From positions 1 through 51,584 of the forward strand of contig NZ_QBUY01000056.1 in the NCBI RefSeq assembly GCF_003121405.1: a DNA stretch of 51,584 nt. The letters run 5' to 3'. Numbering within the stretch: the stretch's first letter is position 1; each line of letters begins with the position of its first letter. The position numbers and the translations under genes were made by a program. Below the pieces are notes generated by a model, which was not told where the DNA came from, searched no databases, and saw nothing but the letters and a program-made list of their open reading frames with translations. Below, piece by piece: positions 43,205 to 50,699 of the stretch. This DNA comes from Paraburkholderia sp. C35 (GTDB taxonomy: Bacteria > Pseudomonadota > Gammaproteobacteria > Burkholderiales > Burkholderiaceae).

Positions 43205-44157
43205 ACCGTGCGGATGCCCCATGCGAACGGGTCGCGTTCATCGAAGCACAGACGGCTTTCGGCCATGATGTGCGCGTGTCCGGTGATGGTCGGCACGACA
43301 GTCGCTACGCCGTCCTGCATGTCGCCTGCCGTATAACTCGCCTCGAACACGCTGCCGATAATGCTTTCCTGCCGCCAGACGCTGCCTGCCGCGAGCGTGC
43401 CGTCAGCCGCAAGACACGCCACTTTTGCGCTCGTGCCCGTGCCGCACGGCGAGCGATCGTAGGCGTTGCCGGGGCACAGCACGAAGCTGCGGCTGTCGAG
43501 TTCGGCGCGCGAGCCGGCGCCGAACAGTTCGATGTGGTCGATCAGCGCACCGTTCGCACCCGTGATGCCGGCTGCGATCAGCGCGTCGCGAATGGCCGAA
43601 CTGACATGCGTGAGTTCGGGAATGTTCGACGCGTCCAGCTCGCGTCCGTGATCCGTGACGAGAAAAAACCAGTTGCCGCCCCACGCGATATCGCCGGTCA
43701 GCGGACCGTAGCCCGGCACGTCGACGGTGACATCCTTGCGATGCCGGTACGCCGGCACATTGCGCACCGACACGCTCATATCAGCATTGAGCGTCGCCTC
43801 GACGATGCCCACGGGCGTATCGATCAGATGGCGTCCGGGGCCGATGCGCCCCATGTGCGCCAGCGATACGACGAGCCCGATCGTGCCGTGCCCGCACATG
43901 CCGAGATAGCCGACATTGTTGAAGAAGATCACGCCCGCCGCGCATTCCTTGCTGTCCGGCTCGCACAACAGCGCGCCGACCACTACATCGGAGCCGCGCG
44001 GCTCGGTGACGATGCCCGCGCGCCAGTCGTCGAAGCGTGTGCGAAACACGTCGAGCCGTTGCGCGAGCGTGCCGCCACCCAGTTCGGGGCCGCCGGACAC
44101 GACGAGGCGGGTCGGTTCACCGCCCGTGTGCGAATCGATGACGTTCAAGGTTTTCAT
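43201..44157 (-). CDS. lhpA: 4-hydroxyproline 2-epimerase (proline racemase family)
   Basis: A 318-residue cytoplasmic epimerase that interconverts trans-4-hydroxy-L-proline and cis-4-hydroxy-D-proline with two cysteines acting as acid and base. Both are present: Cys88 (LGMCGHGTIG) and Cys238 (DRSPCGTGTSA). The related dehydratases have Thr in place of the first. IDSHTGGEPTRLVV at the N-terminus is typical. The start is ATG at 44157, or the nearby ATG at 44166. It is the first gene of the operon, with the proposed regulator site 57 bp upstream. The three dehydrogenase subunits follow with overlaps, which favours hydroxyproline over free proline as substrate. Confidence 0.93.
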   Translation of the reverse strand: MKTLNVIDSHTGGEPTRLVVSGGPELGGGTLAQRLDVFRTRFDDWRAGIVTEPRGSDVVVGALLCEPDSKECAAGVIFFNNVGYLGMCGHGTIGLVVSLAHMGRIGPGRHLIDTPVGIVEATLNADMSVSVRNVPAYRHRKDVTVDVPGYGPLTGDIAWGGNWFFLVTDHGRELDASNIPELTHVSSAIRDALIAAGITGANGALIDHIELFGAGSRAELDSRSFVLCPGNAYDRSPCGTGTSAKVACLAADGTLAAGSVWRQESIIGSVFEASYTAGDMQDGVATVVPTITGHAHIMAESRLCFDERDPFAWGIRTV

Positions 44158-44213
44158 GCTGCTCATGGTAGGGAACGCAGCGTGCTGCAGTCTTGACGCG
44201 GTTGCGCGTCGAT

Positions 44214-44233
44214 CATGACGATTTCGGCATAGC
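44214..44233 (-). promoter_or_regulatory. Proposed regulator site of the epimerase operon
   Basis: On the minus strand this is GCTATGCCGAAATCGTCATG, identical over 20 bases to 44416-44435. AAGAC follows after 19 bases (44190-44194) in the same direction, and GACGCGC lies between. The matched spacing, about two helical turns, fits an AraC-type activator contacting two boxes. Confidence 0.75.
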
Positions 44234-44415
44234 CATCGAAAGATGCAGACGGCTTGTCACAGCGCTTCCTGCGGACAGCCGAGCGCGAGTGCAATGGGTA
44301 GATACACCGGAAGCGAAAGCAGGAACGACAAGGCGTTGCCCGGCTTCGATATGCGAGGCGTTACGACACATAAACTCAGAAAGCATTGGAATCAAGGGAT
44401 TTTCATCGCACAACC

Positions 44416-44435
44416 GCTATGCCGAAATCGTCATG
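44416..44435 (+). promoter_or_regulatory. Proposed regulator site of the deaminase gene
   Basis: The plus-strand copy of the 20-bp motif, followed after 19 bases by AAGAC at 44455-44459, with GACGCGC between. It lies 80 bp before the deaminase GTG start, oriented towards that gene as its twin is towards the epimerase. Confidence 0.75.
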
Positions 44436-44515
44436 CCGGACGCGCGATTGACGCAAGACACACGAATATTCCCTGCTTACACTGCACTCGACTCATCACT
44501 TTCAGGAGAGCAGTC

Positions 44516-45421
44516 GTGGCGCATATCTGGGAAGGCGTATTGCCCGCAGTCACCACCAAGTTCAACGCGGATTTCAGCATAGACCGCGAATGGACGGGGA
44601 AGAATATCGAAGCGCAGATCGAAGCGGGTGTCGACGGGATCATCGTGTGCGGCTCGCTCGGCGAAGCGTCCACGCTTTCTCTCGATGAAAAGCTGCAGGT
44701 GCTCGACGTGGCCGTCGAGGCATCGCGCGGCCGCGTGCCCGTGCTGCTGACCATCGCCGAAAACAGCACGCTCGATGGCTGCCGCCAGGCCGAAGCGGGC
44801 GCGAAACACGGTGCAGCAGGCTATATGGTGCTGCCTGGCCTGCGCTATCTGTCGGACCGCCGCGAGACGCTGAACCATTTCCGCATGGTCGCCGATGCCA
44901 GCCCGCTGCCGCTGATGATCTACAACAATCCGCTCGCGTACGGCGTCGACATGACACCGGAGATGTTCGCCGAAATCGCCGACGAGAAGAAGATCGTCGC
45001 GATCAAGGAATCGTGCGGCGACGTGCGGCGCGTGACGGACCTGATCAACGAAGTCGGCGACCGCTACGCGATCCTCTGCGGCGTCGACAATCTGGCGATG
45101 GAAGCGATCCTGATGGGCGCGCACGGCTGGGTGGCCGGCCTCGTGTGCGCGTTCCCGCACGAGACGGTCGCGATCTACAAGCTGCTGAAGGCGGGACGGC
45201 TGGAAGAAGCGCGCGCGATCTATCGCTGGTTTGCGCCGCTGCTGGCGCTCGACGTGTCGAACAAGCTCGTGCAGAACATCAAGCTCGCGGAAGCGATCGT
45301 CGGCCTTGGCACGGAGCCGGTGCGTCCGCCGCGCCTGCCGCTCGCCGGCGACGAACGTAAAGCCGTCGAAGCGTTGATCCGTCGTTCGATCGAAACGCGT
45401 CCGGCGCTGCCGAAGCTGTAA
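44516..45421 (+). CDS. DHDPS-family deaminase, probably for pyrroline-4-hydroxy-2-carboxylate
   Basis: A 301-residue class I aldolase-fold lyase of the dihydrodipicolinate synthase family. CGSLGEASTLS binds substrate carboxylate, MIYNNP carries the conserved Tyr, and VAIKESCGD has the Schiff-base Lys. In hydroxyproline pathways the LhpC-type member deaminates and dehydrates the oxidised product to alpha-ketoglutarate semialdehyde. Divergence from the epimerase and the shared operator sequence support that role over lysine synthesis. The start is GTG at 44516, five bases after AGGAGAG. A weak hairpin follows the gene. Confidence 0.88.
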   Translation: MAHIWEGVLPAVTTKFNADFSIDREWTGKNIEAQIEAGVDGIIVCGSLGEASTLSLDEKLQVLDVAVEASRGRVPVLLTIAENSTLDGCRQAEAGAKHGAAGYMVLPGLRYLSDRRETLNHFRMVADASPLPLMIYNNPLAYGVDMTPEMFAEIADEKKIVAIKESCGDVRRVTDLINEVGDRYAILCGVDNLAMEAILMGAHGWVAGLVCAFPHETVAIYKLLKAGRLEEARAIYRWFAPLLALDVSNKLVQNIKLAEAIVGLGTEPVRPPRLPLAGDERKAVEALIRRSIETRPALPKL

Positions 45422-45447
45422 GCACGCACGCGGAGCACAAAAAGAAC

Positions 45448-45476
45448 GCGGCGGCGTCCTGATGGGCCGCCGCCGC
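45448..45476 (+). terminator. Hairpin after the deaminase gene
   Basis: A 9-bp GC-only stem (GCGGCGGCG with CGCCGCCGC) with an 11-base loop, 26 bp after the stop, preceded by an A run and without a T run. It could end the deaminase transcript or, read on the minus strand, the regulator gene. Confidence 0.5.
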
Positions 45477-45524
45477 TGGAACTACTTATATTCCGCGCAC
45501 CGTGCGAGAGCGCAACGCTCGACT

Positions 45525-46250
45525 TCAGGCCGCCTCGGCATGCTGCACGACGACTTCCTCGTTGGTCCGCAGATGCAGCAGTCGATAGCCGCTCTTGTAC
45601 ACCGGCTGCAGACGGAAATCGTTATGCGGCTCGATCTGCAGCAGCAGACGCAGACGCGACACATGGCTGTCGATCGTGCGCGTGACTTCGCGGAACTCGC
45701 GGCCCCACACCATCGCGAAGATGTGATCGCGCGACAGCACACGGCCAATGTTCGAGAAGAACAGTGAAGCCAGCCGGTATTGCGTGCCCGACAACTGCAC
45801 AGGCGCGCCGCGCAGCGTAACCAGTTGACGCCGGGTATCGAAGTGATACGGGCCGACGTCGAAGCTGTCCTTGCCGTAACGCTCCGGATACGCACGGCGC
45901 AGCAACGCGGAAACGCGCTCGCGGAACTCGGCGTGGCGCACGGGCAGCGCGGTGTAATCGTCGGCACCCAGCACGAACGCGCGCACGACGCTTTCTTCCG
46001 AGGCGTCCGCCGACGCGAACATCACCGGCATCCGCTCGCCGCCCACCGATCGCACGGCCTTGAGCACATCGGTGCCGGACAGACGCAGCGCATGCCAGTC
46101 GAGAATCAGAAGATCGACCGTCGAACGGGCGAGCACCTTGGAAAGCGTCAGGCCGTCGTCGTACAGCACGCAACTGTGGCCAGCCTGAACGATGATTTTT
46201 TCCAGCAACTTACCTTGCACGAGGTCACGTTGAAGAATGGCGATACGCAT
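45525..46250 (-). CDS. OmpR-type regulator with atypical receiver domain
   Basis: A 241-residue protein: receiver at 1-118 and OmpR/PhoB winged helix at about 130-230 (LSGTQYRLASLFFSNIGRVL, then RTIDSHVSRLRLLLQ). Asp51, the phosphate acceptor, is present (LLILDWHAL). The acidic pair is reduced to a single Asp (ILQRDL), and the conserved Lys of the KP motif is Leu102 (YTALPV). Loss of that Lys usually prevents normal phosphorylation switching. There is no sensor kinase beside it. It may work without phosphorylation, or bind another ligand. AGGAA precedes the ATG. It lies between the deaminase and the MFS gene. Confidence 0.87.
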   Translation of the reverse strand: MRIAILQRDLVQGKLLEKIIVQAGHSCVLYDDGLTLSKVLARSTVDLLILDWHALRLSGTDVLKAVRSVGGERMPVMFASADASEESVVRAFVLGADDYTALPVRHAEFRERVSALLRRAYPERYGKDSFDVGPYHFDTRRQLVTLRGAPVQLSGTQYRLASLFFSNIGRVLSRDHIFAMVWGREFREVTRTIDSHVSRLRLLLQIEPHNDFRLQPVYKSGYRLLHLRTNEEVVVQHAEAA

Positions 46251-46373
46251 GATGGGTTCCTGACAATGGGTCCAGGAGCGCGATTCTGTTCAGGACATCG
46301 CGTTAAGCCCATCAGACTCGTCTGAATTTGCAAAGAATTTGCGACAAAATACATCCTGTAAAATCGCGGGCTG

Positions 46374-46387
46374 GCCAAAATCGTCAT
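46374..46387 (+). promoter_or_regulatory. Third copy-like match to the hydroxyproline operator
   Basis: GCCAAAATCGTCAT matches 13 of 14 bases of the GCCGAAATCGTCAT core found at 44214-44233 and 44416-44435. It is oriented towards the MFS gene, about 125 bp before its start. The AAGAC box at the expected distance is missing, so binding may be weaker. Confidence 0.45.
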
Positions 46388-46512
46388 CACGCCGCCCTAC
46401 CCGGGCGGGCGTGCCGTGTCCTGTGCGCTACCCCGCACTGCCGCACTTCTGCCTGACGAACGCCGTACTCCGCGCGCAACGCGCGGCTCTTCTATTCATA
46501 CAACGACAGGCA

Positions 46513-47820
46513 ATGCAAGCAACAGAACTGGGTAGACCACACGCCAGGGACAGCGCACAGACGCGCCCGCTCACCGGAAACGACTACAAGACGCTCAGCC
46601 TCGCCGCACTCGGCGGCGCGCTCGAGTTCTACGATTTCATCATTTTCGTGTTCTTCGCCCCGGCGATCGGACAGCTGTTCTTCCCGCAGTCGATTCCCGA
46701 CTGGCTGCGCCAGCTGCAGACGTTCGGCATCTTCGCCGCCGGTTATCTGGCGCGGCCGCTGGGCGGCATCATCATGGCGCACTTCGGCGACCTGCTCGGC
46801 CGCAAACGCATGTTCACGCTCAGCGTGCTGCTGATGTCGCTGCCCACGCTGCTGATGGGCGTGCTGCCCACCTACGCGAGCATCGGCATCATGGCGCCCG
46901 TGCTGCTGCTCCTGTTCCGCGTGATGCAGGGCGCGGCCGTGGGCGGCGAAGTGCCGGGCGCATGGGTGTTCGTGTCCGAGCACGTGCCGCAGCGCCATGT
47001 CGGCTATGCGTGCGGCACGCTGACGGCCGGTCTCACGGCTGGCATCCTGCTCGGCTCGCTCGTGGCATCGGCGGTAAACCGGCATTTCGCGGCCGCGGAA
47101 ATTGCCGATTTCGCGTGGCGCATTCCGTTCCTGCTGGGCGGCGTGTTCGGTCTGGTCTCGGTGTACCTGCGCCGCTGGCTGCACGAAACGCCCGTCTTCG
47201 CCGAAATGAAGCAGCGCAAGTCGCTGGCTGCCGAAATCCCGCTGAAGGCCGTGCTGCGCGACCATGGCCGCGCCGTGATCGTGTCGATGCTGCTCACGTG
47301 GATGCTGTCGGCAGCCATCGTCGTCGTGATCCTGATGACGCCCACGCTGCTGCAAAAGCAGTTTCACATCGCACCGGCGCAGGCGCTGTTCGCCAATAGC
47401 GTCGCCACGCTGTGTCTGACGATCGGCTGCGTGCTGGCGGGTTCGCTCGCGGGCCGCTTCGGCGCGGGCCGCACGATTTTCGTCGGCTGCGTGGGCCTCG
47501 GCATCTCGTACTACGTGCTGTTCCAGCAACTCGCCGTGGATAGCACGATGCTCGTGCCGCTCTACGCTGTCGCGGGCCTGTTCGTCGGCGTGATCGGCGC
47601 GGTGCCGTTCGTGATGGTCAACGCGTTTCCGCCCGTGGTGCGCTTTTCGGGCATCTCGTTCTCGTACAACGTCGCGTATGCCGTGTTCGGCGGCCTCACG
47701 CCGATCGTGGTGTCGCTGATGCTGAAGTCGTATCCGATGGCGCCCGCGCTCTACGTCGCCGCGCTGTGCGTGATCGGCGCACTGACCGCGTGCTGCGTGA
47801 AGAAGGACGCAGCACAATAA
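46513..47820 (+). CDS. MFS metabolite:H+ symporter, possible hydroxyproline importer
   Basis: A 435-residue transporter of the MHS (ProP/KgtP/ShiA-like) branch with about 12 helices. Helix 1 is GGALEFYDFIIFVFFAP, typical of the branch, followed by RPLGGIIMAHFGDLLGRKRM. Further landmarks are GAAVGGEVPGAWVFVSEH and RRWLHETPVFAEM. MHS members carry proline, betaine and organic acids. Proximity to the hydroxyproline genes and the operator-like match upstream suggest hydroxyproline uptake; that is inference. The ATG at 46513 follows GACAGG; upstream in-frame starts are not supported. A hairpin follows the gene. Confidence 0.85.
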   Translation: MQATELGRPHARDSAQTRPLTGNDYKTLSLAALGGALEFYDFIIFVFFAPAIGQLFFPQSIPDWLRQLQTFGIFAAGYLARPLGGIIMAHFGDLLGRKRMFTLSVLLMSLPTLLMGVLPTYASIGIMAPVLLLLFRVMQGAAVGGEVPGAWVFVSEHVPQRHVGYACGTLTAGLTAGILLGSLVASAVNRHFAAAEIADFAWRIPFLLGGVFGLVSVYLRRWLHETPVFAEMKQRKSLAAEIPLKAVLRDHGRAVIVSMLLTWMLSAAIVVVILMTPTLLQKQFHIAPAQALFANSVATLCLTIGCVLAGSLAGRFGAGRTIFVGCVGLGISYYVLFQQLAVDSTMLVPLYAVAGLFVGVIGAVPFVMVNAFPPVVRFSGISFSYNVAYAVFGGLTPIVVSLMLKSYPMAPALYVAALCVIGALTACCVKKDAAQ

Positions 47821-47829
47821 CGCTGTTGC

Positions 47830-47853
47830 AGTGGCGTGCGCGGGCACGCCACT
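47830..47853 (+). terminator. Hairpin terminator after the MHS transporter gene
   Basis: A 10-bp perfect stem (AGTGGCGTGC with GCACGCCACT, four-base loop) 10 bp after the stop codon. There is a short T pair and no long T run. Confidence 0.6.
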
Positions 47854-47934
47854 TGCCCCTCAGGACTGGCCGTCGCATCGACACTTCAGGCCGGTCCAAA
47901 ACGTCGCGTGGCAGGGCCGCCCTATCATCGACGC

Positions 47935-49440
47935 ATGAATACCTCTCCTGCACCCCGCTTCACGCCCGCCCTCGCGCGCATCCTCGCGACGGTCAGCGTC
48001 GGCTTCGTCGTCACGCAACTCGACGTGACCATCGTCAATATCGCGCTGGCGAAGATCGGCGCGGATCTGCATGCAAACGTCACCGGCTTGCAATGGATCG
48101 TCGATGCGTACACGCTTGCGTTTGCCGTGCTGATGCTGTCGGCGGGCGTGCTCGGCGACCGCTTCGGCGCACGGCGCATGTTCGCGTGCGGCATCGCGCT
48201 ATTCGCGGCGGCATCGCTTGCGTGCGGCCTGGCCTCGGGCGCCGCGCTGCGGGTGGCCGCGCGCGCCCTGCAAGGCGTCGGTGCCGCGATGATGCTGCCC
48301 AACTCGCTCGCGCTGCTCAACGAGGCGTGCAGCCACGATCCGAAGCTGCGCGCCCGCGCCGTCGGCCTGTGGACGGCGGCAGGCGCGATTGCAATCGCGG
48401 CGGGGCCGGTGATCGGCGGATTGCTGATCGCCGCATTCGGCTGGCGCGCGATTTTTCTCGTCAATCTCCCCATCTGCGCATTGGGGTTGGCGGCGACCTT
48501 CGCGTGGGTGCCGTCGGCGGGAGACACAACGCGCGCTCCACCGCAGGATCGTCCCGCCGCGCATGCAACGTCGCGCGGCCTCGCCCTCGCCGGCCAGTTG
48601 CTGGCGATCGTCGCGCTGACGGCCTTCACGGGCGCGGTGATCGAATGGCGGCCGCTCGGGCTGGCGCATCCACTGGGGAGCGGCGGCTTCGTGCTCGCGT
48701 TGCTTGCAATGGCCGCGTTCATCGTCACCGAAAAACGCGCCGATACGCCGATGCTGCCGCTCGCCTTCTTCGGCAACCGCACCTTCAGCGCCGCCGTCCT
48801 GTTCGGCATCTGCGTGAATCTGACTTACTACGGCGTGGTGTTCGTGCTGAGTCTCTATCTGCAGCATGCGCGCGGCGAAACACCTTTGCAGGCCGGTCTC
48901 GCATTCCTGCCGTTGACGGGCGGATTTCTGGTTTCAAATGTCGCGAGCGGCTGGGTGGTCGGGCGCTTTGGCGCGCGCGTGCCGATGATCGCGGGCGCGA
49001 TCACGGCCGCGCTCGGCTACGGGCTGCTGCATTTCGCCCTCGCCACGTCGCCGCTCTGGACGCTGCTCGTGCCATTTCTGCTGATTCCATCCGGCATGGG
49101 CCTCGCCGTTCCGGCCATGACGACAGCCGTGCTCGCCTCCGTCGATGGACAACGCGCAGGTACGGCCTCAGCGGTGCTGAACACGGCGCGGCAGGCTGGC
49201 GGCGCGATTGGTGTTGCGGCGTTCGGCGCGCTCGCCAGCGCGTCGGAGGCAACGGGCGCCGCGCAGGTGGTGGTCGGACTGCAGTTGTCCACGCTGATCT
49301 CGTCGTGCATCCTGCTGTGCGCGCTCGGGCTGGCGTGTCTGGTGCATCCCGAGCCGCACGCACGCAACGGATCAGACGACAAGGCGCGCGATGGTCGTAC
49401 GGGTCACAACGGTCCGCGACCGATACGCGCCGCAAAATGA
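47935..49440 (+). CDS. MFS multidrug exporter (DHA2/EmrB-QacA type)
   Basis: A 501-residue protein with about 14 helices: VGFVVTQLDVTIVNIALAKI in helix 1, LSAGVLGDRFGARRMFACG in loop 2-3, motif C-like AGPVIGGLLIAAFGWRAIFL in helix 5, and NTARQAGGAIGVAAFG in the late DHA2 motif. It predicts proton-coupled efflux of drugs or metabolites. The start at 47935 has no strong ribosome site but begins close before helix 1, as in relatives. The C-terminus is a hydrophilic 35-residue tail. It ends at a strong terminator shared with the convergent gene. Confidence 0.88.
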   Translation: MNTSPAPRFTPALARILATVSVGFVVTQLDVTIVNIALAKIGADLHANVTGLQWIVDAYTLAFAVLMLSAGVLGDRFGARRMFACGIALFAAASLACGLASGAALRVAARALQGVGAAMMLPNSLALLNEACSHDPKLRARAVGLWTAAGAIAIAAGPVIGGLLIAAFGWRAIFLVNLPICALGLAATFAWVPSAGDTTRAPPQDRPAAHATSRGLALAGQLLAIVALTAFTGAVIEWRPLGLAHPLGSGGFVLALLAMAAFIVTEKRADTPMLPLAFFGNRTFSAAVLFGICVNLTYYGVVFVLSLYLQHARGETPLQAGLAFLPLTGGFLVSNVASGWVVGRFGARVPMIAGAITAALGYGLLHFALATSPLWTLLVPFLLIPSGMGLAVPAMTTAVLASVDGQRAGTASAVLNTARQAGGAIGVAAFGALASASEATGAAQVVVGLQLSTLISSCILLCALGLACLVHPEPHARNGSDDKARDGRTGHNGPRPIRAAK

Positions 49441-49484
49441 AGTGCGTGTTAAAGCCTCTGCCGCGTCGCCACGTCATAAAACAC

Positions 49485-49517
49485 AACACCCACGACGCGC
49501 GCGGCGTCGTGGGTGTT
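49485..49517. terminator. Strong hairpin terminator between convergent genes
   Basis: A 14-bp perfect stem (AACACCCACGACGC with GCGTCGTGGGTGTT) with a five-base loop, between the MFS gene and the 90-residue protein gene. There is an A/C-rich run on the left and TT on the right. Confidence 0.8.
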
Positions 49518-49543
49518 GCGTGGGCAGGAAACGGCAGATCGCG

Positions 49544-49816
49544 TTACAGCGACGTCTCCTGAATGGCGCCCGTGTCGAGCGCTTTTTCGATCAGCCCTTC
49601 GTGCTGCACCTTGCGGATCGCGTCGGCGACGAGTTTTTCCGGCTGCTCGATTTCCGCCTTGATCGCGCTGATAAAGCCGGCGGCATCGAGGATCACCAGC
49701 GTTTCGGCCGTATCGGCGCGGCTGATGATCACGCGATGCGGCGTCGGCCCTTCGCCGAGGCTGGCGCAAAACTGCATGACCGTGCCGTTGATCGTCTGGT
49801 CAAAAGCTTGAATCAT
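49544..49816 (-). CDS. Unrecognised small acidic protein
   Basis: A 90-residue soluble protein. The N-terminal half has alternating hydrophobics consistent with a beta sheet (GTVMQFCASLG, HRVIISRADTAETLVILDAAG). The C-terminal half is helical and charged (FISAIKAEIEQPEKLVADAI). There is no signal peptide or membrane segment. A strong AAGGAGC ribosome site precedes the ATG, and the codon use is that of the neighbours, so it is very likely real. I cannot name the family. It lies downstream of the DoxX gene on the same strand with a 144-bp gap. Confidence 0.75.
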   Translation of the reverse strand: MIQAFDQTINGTVMQFCASLGEGPTPHRVIISRADTAETLVILDAAGFISAIKAEIEQPEKLVADAIRKVQHEGLIEKALDTGAIQETSL

Positions 49817-49960
49817 CGCGTGCTCCTTGTAGTCGAATTGGCTTGCCCAGAGGTTGCCTGACAGAGATTGCCCCGTAGATGCTGCACGAATGATGCCCGC
49901 TCCCGCAGCTGTCCCGCAACGCAGGGCGCATGCCGTGCCGCTGCGTGCGCAACCAACGCA

Positions 49961-50398
49961 TCAGAGACTGCTGCTCAGGCCGCTGCGCGGCGCACGCGCG
50001 CCGTCAATGCTGATACGCCCCGCCCCCGTCACGAACAGCAGCAGGAAGCCGCCCGCGATGCCGACGTTTTTCCAGAAATGGATGATCATGTCGCGCTGCA
50101 GCGCGGCGTCGGTAATGTTCCAGAAGTCGTGCCCGAGCACCGCCGTGGCGATCGTATAGACGGCCATGAAGAGGCCGAGCGGGCGAATCTTGAAGCCGAC
50201 CACGAGGAAAATGCCGCCGAGCACCTCGACGGCCGTCGCGATGGGTGCGGCGACCTGCACGAACGGCACGCCCTTCGAATGAAGATACCCGACGAAGCCC
50301 GCATAGCCGATCAGCTTCATCACGCCGCCCCAGAGGAAAAGAACGGCAAGTGCAAGGCGGGCGATAAGAATTACGCCGGAATCGACGGGACGCGTCAT
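49961..50398 (-). CDS. DoxX family membrane protein
   Basis: A 145-residue four-helix inner-membrane protein: LIARLALAVLFLWGGVMKLIG at the N-terminus, APIATAVEVLGGIFLVVGF, LGLFMAVYTIATAVLGHDFW, and HFWKNVGIAGGFLLLFVTGAG. These are the DoxX/YphA pattern. The family is linked to thiol/oxidative stress membrane complexes and quinone-related functions, but the exact role here is unknown. The ATG at 50398 has AGGAG upstream; an in-frame ATG at 50542 does not precede a membrane segment. Confidence 0.88.
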   Translation of the reverse strand: MTRPVDSGVILIARLALAVLFLWGGVMKLIGYAGFVGYLHSKGVPFVQVAAPIATAVEVLGGIFLVVGFKIRPLGLFMAVYTIATAVLGHDFWNITDAALQRDMIIHFWKNVGIAGGFLLLFVTGAGRISIDGARAPRSGLSSSL

Positions 50399-50699
50399 GG
50401 ATGTGGCTCCTGATTTGAATAAGCAGAAGACCGGGCCGCACGTCATCAGTTCCCGGGCGCTGAAGTCAGCATAAGTGGAACGCACCGCTTTTCCAAGGCG
50501 ATCGGCGTGGACTGCACCCGCCATGCGCCGTGATTTCCTCATCTGAATAGGGCATCAGGGAATGCCTGTAAATCGGGCAAATTCATACGCCGACGCATGC
50601 AAGCCTTTGTTATAATCTTCTCAGGAAATCGAACAAAATCTAACGCGCCATTTCCCGTTCGACGCCGCTGCTCACTAACGCGTTAATGAGACCTACCCC
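50399..50699. other. Intergenic region upstream of the DeoR-like gene
   Basis: A 301-bp divergent gap. The only clear signal is the TATAAT at 50611-50616, followed by an AT-rich GAAATCGAACAAAATC stretch that could be an operator. No gene is seen. Confidence 0.45.
50611..50616 (+). promoter_or_regulatory. -10 box (TATAAT) of the DeoR-like gene
   Basis: An exact TATAAT 84 bp before the start codon. The -35 region is a poor match, so activation or an extended -10 may be involved. Confidence 0.5.

Larger units (their letters stand above)
44167..44515. other. Divergent regulatory region of the hydroxyproline genes
   Basis: A 349-bp gap between the epimerase and deaminase starts. No gene is present. 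It holds two head-away copies of a 20-bp motif, with matched flanking sequence towards each gene. Confidence 0.7.

Noticed and set aside
46339..46364. Sigma-70 promoter TTGCGA...TAAAAT before the MHS transporter
   Set aside because: The spacer is only 14 bases, too short for a standard promoter.
46492..47847. 451-residue open frame opposite the MHS transporter
   Set aside because: It is a His/Arg/Glu-rich shadow of a high-GC coding sequence with no domain.
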